A DNA stretch of 64,000 nt from Scortum barcoo (Eukaryota; Chordata; Actinopteri; Centrarchiformes; Terapontidae): NCBI GenBank assembly GCA_023238725.1, contig CM041531.1, forward strand, positions 24,034,143-24,098,142, in the 5' to 3' direction. Of the stretch, positions 1 through 18,680 are shown piece after piece (position 1 is the first letter of the stretch; every line of letters begins with the position of its first letter). The notes under the pieces were generated by a model that saw nothing but the letters and a program-made list of their open reading frames with translations, made no database searches and had not been told where the DNA came from. Made by a program: the position numbers and the translations under genes.

Positions 1-577
1 GTGGTGAAAGCTGCTCAGCACATCACCAGGACGGAGCTGCCATCCATGGAGGACCTCTACACCCAGCGGTGTAGGAAGAAGGCCACCAAAATCATTAAGG
101 ACCCCAGTCACCCCACCCCAGCTACAAACTGTTCTGCCTGCTGCCGTTGCCTGGCCGATTCACGGTTCCAGCAGCATTCGAGCCCGAACCACCAGGCTCA
201 GGGAAGCTTCATACCGCAGGCCATAAGATTTTAAACTCTGTCCACAACACCACCACTTCTTAATAACCCACCACCTCTGCTGTGTATACTCTCTATTGTA
301 TATATATATCTAACTTACATTTACAGTTTATATTTATTGCATAACTTATATTTTAAGGTCTTTACTTATTTTATTACTCTTAGTTTATTATTTATGTTTA
401 AATTTTATTTTATTTGTTATTTTATTTTCTAAATTATCTTTTTGCTTTTCTTGTTTCTTGTTTCTTTAGCATTGTTAGGAGAGCCTGGGACTTAAGAATT
501 TCATTACCAATGATTGCTGATGTAATTGTTGTGTAATGACAATAAATTCTTGAATCTTGACTCTTGAATCTTGAACT
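1..577 (+). mobile_element. 3' end of a non-LTR retrotransposon (L2/Rex1-like LINE), truncated by the window edge
   Basis: Bases 1-234 read as the tail of a reverse-transcriptase-type ORF; the phrase KIIKDPSHP followed by a frame-disturbed stretch and PQAIRF is like the C-terminal end of fish LINE polymerases (family knowledge, from memory). After the stop comes an AT-rich 3' UTR, then TGACAATAAATTC and a short tandem tail (TTGAATCTTGA units, about 547-577). A tandem short-repeat 3' end rather than poly(A) is typical of the CR1/L2/Rex1 group. The middle of the ORF appears degenerate, so this is a dead copy. Its 5' part lies outside the window. Confidence 0.8.
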
Positions 578-2397
578 GGCGCACACAGAAAACCTTCTCA
601 ACTAGTCTAAAGAGCAGCGTCTGCTGAACAACATTGGAAATCTGTTGTTTTTTTAGGGTCAGATGTCATCTAGCTCTCTCTCACACCTACTAACACACTC
701 TCTCACTCTCTCCCTTCTTCCTTAAAACAACTCTCCATTTCATTCTCCCTCTCCTCCCACCCCTCATCCCCCCATCCTCTCGTCTTCCTTCCCCATCCAG
801 CAGACAGAGGGCGGATGCTGGCAAACACTTCCTCTCTCCACGAAGTTACTTCCTGTCTCTGGGAATCCATTTCCTGTTCACTGCTACTACAAGAGCACTA
901 AGAGCATTCCTCAGGAGTCTCTCTATCACACACACACACACACACTCTACTACATGCATGCATGTGTACATTCATTTAATGACTGTGCTACAGACAGGCT
1001 GACTTATAGTACACATTGTGTGTGTGCGTGATATGTTTTCCTTTGACTCTGGGTCGTTAGTGTGTGTTGGCTCAGCAGTGCTGTCCTTAAAGTTAAACAA
1101 ATCACCTCATGGACCCATCATTCATAAAGAGCTTTCTTATATTTTCAGCATGTAGGTTAACATTTAGACGGTGTTGAGGTGACAAAGAGCTGACTGGGAC
1201 TATAAAGGGGGATTAGACGGTCAGATCATCACTTCATCTGATGCTCTGGAGGTAATTGGGCCAGAGAGACTCTCCATTGCTCATGTTTGAGTGTTTGAGG
1301 AAACGTATTCTCTGGTTTAAAGAAAGGGTGAATTAGAAAAGAAATTGAATGAAAAGAATGAGTGAGGATGAAGACAGAAAGACTGAAAAATAAAAAAGGG
1401 TCTTGGCAGGAAACAGGCACGGTTTCCTGTGGTGTTAACACACAGACACACACACACACACACACATACCATCTTGTTTCTAATCAGTGGCAGTATTATC
1501 TGGCCATACAGGGGGGAAGTGTTTATATTTGTATAATAGGTTGGACCGCCACACACTGCTGGAAGTGACACACACACACACACACACAGATACAAACATA
1601 ATAAGCACAAATGTGTGCACACACATACATGCAGACACCAACTGCATCAAAGCTCTCAAACAGTGCAGTAAATGTAAAAATGGACAGTCTTCCTCACGCC
1701 ATGCTTCTCTTAATCCTTCCATCTTATTCCCTGATTTCTCTGTTTCTTTTTCTTCTTCCAAGTCTTTCTCAGGTTCTCTCCACAATGATCCCCCTACCCG
1801 TCTTCTCCCTTTCCTCTCACTATCCATTAACACTAAAACAAACACACACACAAGTGCTGGGTTTATATTTTGGTGCCTTAAATCTGAATGTTCCACAGCT
1901 GCTCTTTAGTTTCACTAATAAGCTAAACAAATATTTAGGCTTTAAAGCTCAGCTGAAGTGTAGGGACAGATGGGGATGTGGAAACTTAAAGGCTCCAGAG
2001 TATACACACCGTACGGTGAATTAGGAGACATCTTGTGTTCTGTGTTTTATTTATCTTAAAACATGTCACAGTTGTAAACTATATACTCGTCAATACAACA
2101 GTATGAAGGAACATGGATTTGATAGTCCTTAAAGTTGTGTTTAACATTTTCATGTTTTGATTAATCACTAGTACACATTGAAAGAAACTTATATCAGAAC
2201 TGTCATGATGTCATGACAGCTTGTAGAGATTTGCAGTAAACAGCAAACATGTGTTAACACACATCAGACACATATTAATAAACATGTTGATGTCAAATGT
2301 ACAAATAACTGAATAACAACTAAACACACACACCTCCAAAACATCTTTAGTGGTAATTTGTTGTTTTGCTTGGAGACACAATACTTTAAGGAAGGAC
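578..2397. other. Intergenic, no gene seen
   Basis: No exon-like sequence recognised. It holds short (CA)n runs near 927-945, 1440-1467 and 1568-1588 and pyrimidine-rich stretches near 700-800. The open frames across 1229-2024 on both strands are products of the CA/GT runs and lack any family similarity I can name. Confidence 0.6.
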
Positions 2398-2540
2398 GAC
2401 TGTACTCCATAATGAACAAGAACCGAATAAAGTGTCACTGAAGTAAAGTTTTGCAACTAACTAGTTCTTTACATTCTTAATGTTTGATGCAGATCTCGTG
2501 TCAGTGTAAACTTTTGCTTCATGGATCTCTTTAATTGCTG
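2398..2540. repeat. Dispersed repeat, copy 1 (unnamed)
   Basis: Shares three ordered blocks with 7269-7390: a CTCCATAAT-AACAA block, an ACTAACTAGTT/GCTAACTAGTT block and a TTGCTTCA-GGATCT block. Spacing is similar in both copies, so this is a diverged interspersed element rather than chance. I cannot assign it to a family. Confidence 0.55.
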
Positions 2541-4441
2541 TGTCACAATAAAGACTGCGTTTGAATGTTTATCTAAGTAAAAACAACATAACAAACTTTG
2601 AAGGAGTAACACTGTGTGAACACATGACCGAGCCAAACTATTGTTTTAAAGTTTCACACGAAAAATAAAGTTGCATGCATGTAAGAAGGAAAATAAGTCG
2701 GTTTTTTTTAAGTGGGACAGCCTGTGCAAGTCAAAGCTCGTACAGGACATTGATTACATGTCAAAAATCTGTAAATCTGTTTAATTAATTAATTAATTAA
2801 TATGATTTATATTACATCTAGGCTAATTGTAGAGCCATATAACTATACAGCGTCCTGCTTGTTATTAACAATTGTTATCTCAACATGCCATGGTCACATC
2901 CTGGATAGAGTTGACTGTATTAAATGTTTGCATGCTCCATGTGAGTAACACACCCTACAGGACGGTCTGTTTGGATTTTTTTTTTTTCAGATGTACGGCT
3001 GCTGGTGTGTTTGTTCATTGTTGGTGCAGCCTCCTCTCTCCCATCTGCCGCTACTCATTAGCATGGAAACAGGACCGGGAGCGTTTTCACACATACACAC
3101 ACTGGCCATTAATCAACAAGTCAGACCAGGGTCCATTCCCACACATACACACCACACAGATGAAAACAAAGAGCATACACATACAGACACAGCGCCTAAT
3201 CACAGAAACATCCCGGAGCACACTTTAGCAGATCTCGACCACACCTCTCGTCTCAGTGGATCAGACCTGGCAATACCAAATTTTTGTCCATCAAATCTGG
3301 CAACCTAGTGACGTCTCAATTGCTTTTTTACTTTAAGTGATGGCTGTTCCCTCGTGGCACCATCAGCGAACACAAGGACACTTGTTCTCATCAGCTGTTC
3401 TGTCTTTTATATCTTCACGGGATGAATTGGCGAGTGCTATTGTGTGAATTTGTTATCTAATTTGTCTAGCCGCCATGAATGGCCACATTGAAGAGAAGAG
3501 TAGTATTCCCATGAAAAGACCACTTTGTGTAAAGGCAAACCATGTTGCAGACAGTGAAGACACTAAATCACCTCCATACTTCTCAGTACAAATTTGTTTA
3601 ACATAAAAACAGGCTGTGCATTTAGCGCATTATGGGATGTCGTAAAAACATGAAATATGTGAAGAATGTATAAAAGCTTGAAAAATGCAACCAAAAGCTG
3701 AGTCTTGAAAATGGTTAAGTAGCAAAAACAAGATTAAATTAGAGATAACACATTTAAGTGGATCGGTTTCAATCCCAGGCACTGTATCATGCAGGAGCTC
3801 CAGAAACTGAGTTTTGACAGAGGCAGGAAGAGATGGAGCAGCTGCAGCCTGATCAAGAAGACATAAAAGCATAAAAAGCTTTCATTCTGGATAAACCCCT
3901 CTGTTGTAATAAGGCTGTATGAGTGTCCCTGCTTGCTGTGAAAACAGTAATGGTAAATTCGCTTTCACAGTCAACACGTGAACTTCAGTCTGATTCATGA
4001 CTTTCGATTCATGTGAGCACAGATTCTCACTGCCAGCTTTCCGAGCCCAGTTTGCTGTATGAAACCAAACCTTGGTACATGCTTATTAGCTGACACTTCA
4101 ACAGTTTAACCATTTCACACAGATCAACACAGAGGGAGCTCTGCAGGTGAGATAGTACAGGCAGGTGTGAGCCAGAGATGGTAAGAAAGGTTGTACTTGG
4201 TACATTTGAAAACAGATTTGTGTCAGAAAAGGGAACAAGACTATTAGGACTGCATTTCAATTCAGTTTCCTGTAGTTTATCAGCAGACTGATTTAAAGGC
4301 CCACTGGATTTAATTAACCCAGCTGTTCTGCAGGTGCCTGAGCTGAACAATATTGTTTTTTTTTTTTTTTACTGATGTTAGATTTATGTTTATTTTCGTA
4401 CCAGAGCTGTGCCACGTAAGTCTCCCTGTTTGGCAAAATAA
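2541..4441. other. Intergenic, no gene seen
   Basis: AT-rich unique-looking sequence with an (AATT)n run near 2782-2800 and short T runs near 2977 and 4353. No conserved ORF, RNA gene or splice-bounded exon recognised on either strand. Confidence 0.5.
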
Positions 4442-4600
4442 TTATCCTCCAGTCAGCAGGTAGATGGTGTAGGTGTGATCCTTGGTGGCCAGATAAATAT
4501 CCACTCTCTGGTCATCACCTCACAGGCTGAAGCTCTGCACATCCACGCCTGGTCCAAAGAAAATGTAGGCCACCCTGGTGTGAGGATACCTCAATGGCAT
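4442..4600 (-). pseudogene. Coding-like fragment with an in-frame stop, family unknown
   Basis: On the minus strand an ATG at 4600 opens 26 codons ending in a TGA (4520-4522); the same frame continues 25 codons to a TAA at 4442-4444. The translation has the amphipathic, beta-strand-like look of a real protein: [14 protein letters not shown], then after the stop DDQRVDIYLATKDHTYTIY. I do not recognise the family. No convincing splice acceptor or donor flanks it. It could be a degenerate exon, a retro-copy fragment or chance. Confidence 0.3.
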
Positions 4601-6802
4601 TGTAACATTCACATAGTTAAAGTAAATTAAATAGTTAAAGTAAATAAAAAAGAAAGTTAAATTGAAGTTTTTTTTCTAGTATCCCAGGTCAGAATTTTGA
4701 TTTGATCTTGAGTCTCATACTGCTACTCTGGCCTTATTCACAAAATGTAGACTCACTGCATGGGTCAGAGCTGCACAGTGTGAAAAAAGTTCATCAAACT
4801 CGAAGCTTCTGTGCAGAACCCGTCTTAACACACTTGTGTTGTGTGGCCAAACGTTGGTCCAACACACTGAACCTCATGTTGAATACACTAGTTTTAAAGG
4901 TACCAAATGTGTGAGTCTAAAACTGCAGGAAAATCACGCACAAGACATGCACAGGCTTCTACCTCATGGTTCAGTTCAGTTCAAAAACATGCTGCTTTGA
5001 GTTTGAATGTTTTAATCATTGTAAGCATCATACAGTCATACAGCTTCAATCAGGTGTTGCAATGTGCAGAAACAATTTATTAAAGTGTTGATACCACCTC
5101 CAGACAACAGAACTGCTTTAATGAATGCTCATTAGCAAAACACAACATTTACTCTTCCTCTAAGAAACACTCCCTCAGTTGGTGTTGCTTTAAAATCTCC
5201 CATAGGAGTTTGACATCTAGTCACTCTTAGTGTGTGATTCACATCACTTTTATAGTCATCAAACCCCTCATTAAGCTCTAGTATCCTGCAGTGAAGCATC
5301 ATCACCATTAATTTGTACGTTTCTCTTCTCCTTTAATCAGACTTTGCCTTTAATTTGCTGACCGCTTGTTTTTGATATTGTCATATAGTGCAGCTATTGC
5401 GTTTTTCTTCACATGAAGGGACATTTATTTGGAAAAACTGCGCTTTGAGAGGGTTAAGGAGGCATTTTTGAGGAGATCACTGGGAACCTCGTGGTTGTGG
5501 GGCAGAGGCCTGATCCCGAAAGTGTTGGGAAATATCCCACACCACCACAACAGAGAGGCTGGACCACAATAGAAAAGTGCAAAGGTCTGACCGTCCTGCT
5601 GTGCTCTGGACATTTGAACAAAGCGTCGCTCTGTCAAAAGCAGGTAGAGCTGCTGTCTCCTCTTACCTGCTGAATACAAACCAACTCATCAGAGAGAGAG
5701 AGAGACAGGGAGAGAGACATCTGCTGTCTCTCTCTCTCTCCCCTCCTGTGTGTCCTCTATGGCAACATCTGCTTCTTCCACTGCTCTTTCCCATCATGCA
5801 GTGGGCGTGTCCTTTGTGTTGCACACCCCCCCCACACACACACTTTGGCTTCATTGTTCTAGCCAATCATTGTCCTCGCCAAGCTGTTCCCACGATGCAC
5901 CAGTAATGACCAGAAGGCGCTGATGGGAGCTGCTGTCTCTGAAGGAATGACTTTGCCTTTACAACTGCTCTAACCCCCAGGGAGAAATGACAATAAGCAA
6001 AATAAAAACAAAAACAATGCTCTAACACCTAATCACAGAGCGCTGAGACGTGTTCTCTATTTTAATTGCTTTGACTTTCAAGGACACCCCCAAAAACTGT
6101 GATTTTAATCAAAAATACATGAAGATTAATGTAAGAAAAGGAAAAAATAAGTTTAATACAGTCATGTTGTGCAGATATAAACAGAGGCAGAGGAGAGGGA
6201 CAATCAGGGAGAGAGAGAGGAAGAAAGAGGGGGAGAAAGAGTAAGTGAAAGAGAGAGATGGAGCTCTGGGAAAAGATCAGAGCCCGGTCCCTGGGGAGCT
6301 GCGACAGATGAAGTAGCTGAATAAGCTGTCTGTCATTGTGTGACTTGGGCTGCTGTGGTCACTTCGTTTGTTCAAATCCAACAATGGAGGAAGGCTGAGA
6401 GAGAAATCTCTGTTTTCCCACAAGATTTAGCCCAAAAAATCACTCGTCAGTGATGCTCTGTGTGCGGGGATTTGCCCTGGTGACAAATTGAAATGCTAAT
6501 AAATGAGTGAGTGGTGAGAGGTGTAAAAGTCAGTGAGTCACACTTATGATGTAGCTCCTTTTGTTGGGACAGAAACTACAAACCAGCCAGAAGAGTGAAA
6601 ACACAAAGATGAGAAAAGTCTTGAAATGTACTATTTTTTGACATTGCAATTTACTCGCAGAAAAAAAAGACTTTTAAGCATGTTGTGTATTTAGTGTTCA
6701 AGAGACATGAGACATGTAACCTTTAGAAGATAAAGCAAATACAACTTATCAGTCAGTAGAGAAAATGCTCAGGATCATGTATGGCACTACACAACAGGTG
6801 CC
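4601..6802. other. Intergenic, no gene seen
   Basis: Contains GA/CT-rich low-complexity DNA near 5690-5745 and 6180-6260. No gene, RNA or named mobile element recognised. Confidence 0.5.
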
Positions 6803-6884
6803 TTAACCCTCAGGCATCAGTTTAATTTACTACCCTCTTAAGTCATTAAGGACAAAAATGTCCATAATGATGCATTAGGGTTAA
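6803..6884. mobile_element. Small TTAA-flanked inverted-repeat element (piggyBac-like MITE candidate)
   Basis: A 74-bp segment (6807-6880) lies between two TTAA tetranucleotides (6803-6806 and 6881-6884). Its ends are imperfect inverted repeats: CCCTCAGGCATCA at the left and TGATGCATTAGGG at the right, matching at most positions. A second short hairpin, GGAC-AAAAAT-GTCC, lies inside. TTAA target duplication with CCC..GGG termini is the signature of the piggyBac superfamily; at this length it could only be a non-autonomous remnant. Confidence 0.5.
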
Positions 6885-7268
6885 GATAAGAAGATGTTTA
6901 ATGCTGTGGATACTGTTACATGTTATGTGACTGTGTCACGTTATATATATAGAGACACAAAAGTTTAGGTCATGTGCATATTTGGTGTCTCCTGTTAACA
7001 TATTTATTCTTGTACACACACTAACAACTTTCACTATGATGTTTACTGAACATTATTTCCTTCATTGTTTAAGTCTTTACTATTGATATAGATGTTTTTA
7101 AGATTGTTTAAAATTGTTAATGTATAATTGTTGTTTTTATTGGGTTCTATCGTTTCTTATATGTTATATCCTGCCCTTTTTGTTTATGCTCCTTACTACA
7201 GTGCTATCCTCTTTGCTCTTATACGCTGTAAAGGTCCCCACTGAGAGATTAATAGGGATGCTGAGGGA

Positions 7269-7390
7269 CCACTGCACTCCATAATAAACAACAACTGTCA
7301 TGTCTGACAGCTAACTAGTTGTGTTCACTCTTCTCTCTCAGTGTGAGCTGCTGCAAACCGTTGCTTCAAGGATCTTTCAATCACAACTTC
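7269..7390. repeat. Dispersed repeat, copy 2 (unnamed)
   Basis: Second copy of the element at 2398-2540, in the same orientation, with the same three blocks (CACTCCATAATAAACAA, GCTAACTAGTT, TTGCTTCAAGGATCT). Slightly shorter than copy 1. Confidence 0.55.
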
Positions 7391-7820
7391 CTTAGCTCAC
7401 CTCTCTCACATCCTCAGTGACGTGCGGAGATGAAGGGTGGCGGGTGGCGCTTTATCAGCAAGATGACCGACATCAAACTACTGGAAAATTCAGCCACCAA
7501 TATTTATTAACTTTCAAAACTGCTCATCCTCCACACTGCCATATCCCTGTATAGTGGTGTCTGTCTATGGATGATGTTACTGGTGTCTAAACATACTAAA
7601 CTACAAAACATATGTAGAAATATTTGGACATTTTATTATCTCATTTTAAAGAGCTAACAGCAAATGAGCAGGTGAAAGAGAAGGGGATCATCGTGCAACT
7701 AAAGTCCCTCGTTTGGACTTGAAAGGAGGAAGTTTTAGTTCATGCTCAGCACCTGAACCTCCCCAGGCCACAAGGGTGCCCCAGTTTCTCCAGTTTCAAC
7801 TGTTCTCAGCAAAGCACTGC

Positions 7821-7859
7821 TGTGTGTGTGTGTGTGTGTGTGTGTGTGTTGCGTGAGTT

Positions 7860-7893
<34 letters not shown>
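7821..7893. repeat. (GT)n microsatellite
   Basis: Two long GT arrays separated by a short GCGTGAGTTTGTGA interruption; a matching CA array lies at about 8038-8068. Confidence 0.9.
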
Positions 7894-9246
7894 CATGACA
7901 GGACAGGTGACCAGTGTGTGGACAAAAGAGGGGCCAGTGGCCAAGTGCAGGCTCTTTTCTTCCCCCCTTGTCTCCCTCTTCCCACCAATCTCTCTCTCTC
8001 ACACAAACCAACGGACATCGACATGCATGCTCTCTCTCACACACACACACATACACACACACACACACGAACACACTGACACACACATATACATTCAAAC
8101 AGACCTGTGAGAGGAGAGGAGAGGAGAGGAGCGAATGAATGGACAGATTAATCAGATTATAGCAGAGACACACTTAAACAGCCTGTTCTCTGGATTAGAT
8201 ACGGTCCTGCCTACTCCCTGTCAGAATAAAAAGTGTGTGTGAGAAGGAGGGAAAGAGGGGGAGAGCAAAAAAAGACAATATATCATCCGACACACATGTT
8301 ACACTGTGTGTATTTTCAAATCTGTGGGCACATTTTGTGTAGCTTTTTATTGTCGTCGGCATTAAACATGTCTCATGTTTATGTTACCGAATAAGGGTGG
8401 CCCTAAATCCTGCAACATAAATCATGGAGCAACTTGAATATCCTTGAGAGCTGAGATAAGGATGGAAACCTGCAGAACATGTAAAGAGAATATGTGACTG
8501 ATCTAATACGCACTTCTACATGTATTTTACCATGAAGAAGTTTTGATTTCCCCCTTAGAAGTTCAAAGAGTGCTGCTCTTTATGTGCAGCGGGGCAGCAT
8601 ATGGGAGCCAGTGGCCGGGGCTTTGTCTGACTATTGACACCAGAGAGATACGGAGAGGGAGGATGTGAGTGTGTGCGACTGTTCAGGGCCGGAGGACAGC
8701 CTAACAACAACAAAGGACCAGCTTTAAGCCTGTCTCCTGTGATTTTCCAACTCAGCGAAAAGCTATTGTGGCACTGAAAAAAAGTTAAGTTAAAAAGCTT
8801 AGCATGGTATGTGCTAACAACTGCCGGCCGCCTGTGTAATACAAGCAAATGCTTTTTGAGCAGTCACAGTCGCAGTATTTGGAGGGGCGACGGTCCCTGT
8901 GCCCACAACCACCGGCAGCTCTCCACTACTCCCAAACTTATACTCTCTTACTTATATGGTGACTCTGTATCAATACTTGAAGGAAGAAACTCTACTAAAC
9001 TTTCTTTTTGTTTTTCCTTCATTGTAACTGTCTAATTGTAGTCAGCAAGACCATGACCTGTGTGTGTGTGTTAATGTGCTCCATGTCAACACTTAATACA
9101 GCTTGTCCTCGGTAGTAAATTTCTGATCGTCTGTCGTCCAATTTCTCCATCTTATGTGTGCGTATGTATGTGTGTTTGTGTGAGACTGCGAACCAGATGA
9201 GTTTCTTTGATGACTGCTTCTACACTCCCAGTGGTCGCTAAATGAC

Positions 9247-9514
9247 ATACACACACACACACACACACACAACACACAGAGTAGTCAGGCAGGGGCAACC
9301 GGGACTAAATCCAGACTGGTGGTTTCTCTCTTGGGCTATAAATACCCCTCTGCTTAAAACACACTTACACACACACATACACACACTGATACTCATGTAC
9401 AGAGGCTCATAGAAAAAAACATGAATTCTCAAACACATCAAGAGGCAGATCTATATGAATACACGCACACAATACACGTGTGTGTATACACACACTCTCT
9501 CCCCTCTCTCTCTT

Positions 9515-9555
<41 letters not shown>

Positions 9556-9731
9556 AAACTACTCTCGCACACACACAAATAGTCACACACAAAGAGATGG
9601 CTCTGGCCTCAGAGGAGGCTAGCTAAGCGGTCTATGATTATGGGGTGTGTCTTTGTCTCATTTAGTGGTTCCACAAGGAGACAGTCTTCTGCTGCGTCAG
9701 ACGAACACACACACACACACACACACACACA
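9247..9731. repeat. Cluster of (CA)n microsatellites
   Basis: CA arrays at about 9247-9270, 9522-9553 and 9706-9731, with shorter CA-rich stretches between them. Confidence 0.85.
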
Positions 9732-10079
9732 TGCAAAACACCGACACAGAATCACTTAGCGACGACACATCCCTCAGCTTGAATTTCTTCAATTCAGGGA
9801 ACTGCAGATGTAAAAATGGCTATTTATGAAGGCAGTTTTTTGCTCATGTTTTGCTTTTCCATCTTTAGCGGTGATGTAAACATCCCCTATATAAAACTAA
9901 AGCCTCTTTGGGAATGCCTCTTACTGTGAGGTGATGCCACTGCCTGCATTACAACACACAGCAGGAAGCTCATCGAAGTAATTACTCGTCATATTCATTC
10001 TATTCATTCCTCAAGTGCATTTAAACCATGTATAAATATAAAATCACTTGACACCAGAGGTGCTATATTTCATCCCTCT

Positions 10080-11072
10080 TTTATTTTGGAAAAATATTGC
10101 TTGTTTTCCAGTAATAAAAATGACAGGCTCTGTACATACGACTCTTCTCTTAAATACAACACAGTCACAGGGGTCTCAAGTGCCTAACACATACATGCAT
10201 ACATACATACTTACATACATACATTATCTGCCAAATAAAAACAATCCAACTTAAATTATAACAGGCTTAACAAAAGGAATCACAACAGAGTGGAACACAA
10301 ATAATTACATAATTAAATTAAAAGCATACATCTTTCTTTAGATAACAAATAAAATAAAAACAAATGATCCTGACAAAACGGCAGGCAGGGTGATGGTGTC
10401 CTTTAATTGGCTAATAGTGGAAGACTGGGTGTGAAGGGAGCGGGAGTGGGCAGTGCATACATTTGACACCACGCACAGGCATCACCTCTTCTGTACACAC
10501 ACACACACGCACTCATACACACATACACACACTCGCACACCTCCATAGTGCAATGAGGTCTTGGCAGTTAAGACTAGTCCTTTATAGCTCAGCTTACTTA
10601 GAAACACATCAGCGTCATTGGAAAAATTCTGTACAGAACAACTTTTTTTTTTTTTTTTTAAGTTAATTTTGTCAATAAAATGTGGCCAAAGGAGCACTAA
10701 ATTTGATCAACTAACCCAGGGAGAGTGATGTAAATGAATAATTACATTCCCCTCTGTTTGGTCTGATTTGTTTGTCTCCTTCCATTTTTATTCTCTTACG
10801 CTGATTGTTGTGTTTCCTAAGTTGCCCTGCCCAAAACATTGCCCACAACATTGTATCATAACCTTCAGGGGTCAGGAGCCAGTATGGCCCAACAGGATCC
10901 ATGTTGGATCGATCTGCAGTCACTACTGGAGTCTCTATTTCCTGCTGAGAACCAGCTCAGCCAACAGTCTCTGTCAGTGCTGCAGAGTTCAAGATGTAAT
11001 GCTGCTGAAGAAGTCACACTGATTTAAATGTGGCTGTTTTTATATATTAATATGTATTAGATTTGTTTTTGT
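10080..11072 (-). other. Possible distal 3' UTR of the Delta gene or intergenic DNA
   Basis: Lies just downstream of the first usable Delta poly(A) signal. Further minus-strand AATAAA hexamers occur at 10787-10792 and 10080-10085, so a longer 3' UTR reaching about 10,060 is possible. A (CA)n/(GT)n stretch sits at about 10,495-10,540 and a T run at 10,643-10,659. No separate gene seen. Confidence 0.35.
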
Positions 11073-11078
11073 TTTATT
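11073..11078 (-). terminator. Candidate poly(A) signal of the Delta gene
   Basis: TTTATT on the plus strand, AATAAA on the minus strand, 780 bases beyond the stop codon. Alternatives lie at 10787-10792 and 10080-10085. The choice is inference; 3'-end reads would decide. Confidence 0.45.
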
Positions 11079-11857
11079 TTGTAAGGGAAGCTCCAATTGA
11101 GATTTTTTGAATGAATGAATTCTTAATAATAATCAATAACTAGACTACAGCAGCAGCTGCAGTACTAATCAAGTACAAGTACTGCTACTGTTGCGAGTAC
11201 TTCATCCTTTCTCTGCAGCACTGCACAGAACATGAACTGTCCAATATCCACAACAGCTTTTACACTGCATCTTAAAACCACAGCACATAGCAGTACTACA
11301 ACAGTACTTCAAAAGTTCTCAGTACTCCAAAGGTACTACACTGTTCATTCAATCAGTACTCCACAGTACTACAATATCATCGGTCAGCATCCAAGTCAAT
11401 ACTCCACAGTTCATCAGTAGAGTTCATCCTCGAGCAGTACGACGAGCAGTAAATCTTCGACTCTTCATCAGACCTCCAGCAGTCACCGTTTGACAGCACG
11501 AGTACTCATTCAGCACCGTGTCTGTACACAGTTTGCACTAGTACTAGTCTTCTGGTACTTCATCCGCAGCACTGAGTCAGCATTAGACCTACATCCATGG
11601 AAGGTCAAAAATGTCCAGTATTCACCCGTAGTACTACTGTAGTACTAAGTCCGTCGGCCAAGTAGGTACTGACTCCGCTCTGGCTCAGTCAGTAGCACCT
11701 TGGCTCAAAGTCCTCCGGTAAATCCCAGGGAACAGCAGCAAACAGCAGGAGTAAAACCTCCTGGAGACAAGCTGAGCTCTACTGCTCAGGGCTGGTGTGT
11801 GTGGACCGCCATCAACCAGAGGAAACAGGGTCCAATCTGATGTGGTCTGGACTGGTA
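11073..11857 (-). other. dld: 3' UTR of the Delta gene with an AGTACT array
   Basis: Runs from the base after the TGA stop to the first minus-strand AATAAA. It is filled with the palindromic hexamer AGTACT: I count 12 copies between 11,161 and 11,646 (11161, 11178, 11196, 11292, 11303, 11321, 11355, 11365, 11501, 11540, 11630, 11641), plus many one-mismatch relatives. There is no ORF. Confidence 0.65.
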
Positions 11858-18205
<6,348 letters not shown>

Positions 18206-18645
18206 CGTGCTGACAGCCCTTCAACAAGCGGTGAAAGCTCCACAGGTCCGTGCGTCGGGCCGTGCTCAAACAATCATGGAGAAAACTTTAGAGAGGCGTC
18301 CCGGTGATGTCACGGTCAAGGTGAGCTCCGTGACGCGCAGGAGGGGGGGCTGAGGAGAAAACTCTGCGTCTGTCTCCGCTTTCCGCGCCTCTACTCTCCC
18401 ATGCGAGACTCGAGCCCCTTTTCTGACAGAAGGCAGAGCAACAACAAAAACAAGGTTCGCGGCGTAAAGTAATCCCCGGCAGAAGGGTCCTCTTGGAGAA
18501 GCGTGAGTGAAATCCCGGGTGGAAATATAAGAGAGTTAATTCCAGCTGTAGGAGACAGAGGCTTGTTTATTTCCCCACTTGCTTGATAATGATATTCTGA
18601 TCCTGAGTCTCTCTCTCTTTCTCTCTCGGTGTAACAGTGCGTGTG
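18206..18645 (-). other. dld: Presumed 5' UTR of the Delta gene
   Basis: From the start codon to about 30 bases below a TATA box. On the sense strand it holds a GA-rich run (near 18,605-18,627). No upstream ATG with a long frame stands out. The upstream limit is inferred from the TATA box only. Confidence 0.4.
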
Positions 18646-18673
18646 TCTGATGGGTCTCCAGCCCTGCACAGGG

Positions 18674-18680
18674 TTTTATA
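18674..18680 (-). promoter_or_regulatory. TATA box of the Delta gene
   Basis: TTTTATA on the plus strand, TATAAAA on the minus strand, about 470 bp above the ATG. A perfect octamer (ATGCAAAT, 18708-18715) lies about 30 bp further upstream. The pair makes a credible core promoter; transcript 5' ends would confirm. Confidence 0.55.

Larger units (their letters stand above)
7391..10079. other. Intergenic, microsatellite-rich, no gene seen
   Basis: Dominated by GT/CA arrays and GA-rich stretches; the open frames here on both strands encode only His-Thr, Val-Cys or similar repeats. No exon, RNA gene or named transposon recognised between the arrays. Confidence 0.55.

Noticed and set aside
1480..1909. 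Open frames of about 140 codons on both strands
   Set aside because: Both owe their length to CA/GT repeats and give low-complexity protein.
7735..8173. Overlapping open frames on both strands
   Set aside because: They are translations of GT/CA and GA microsatellites with no domain or splice context.
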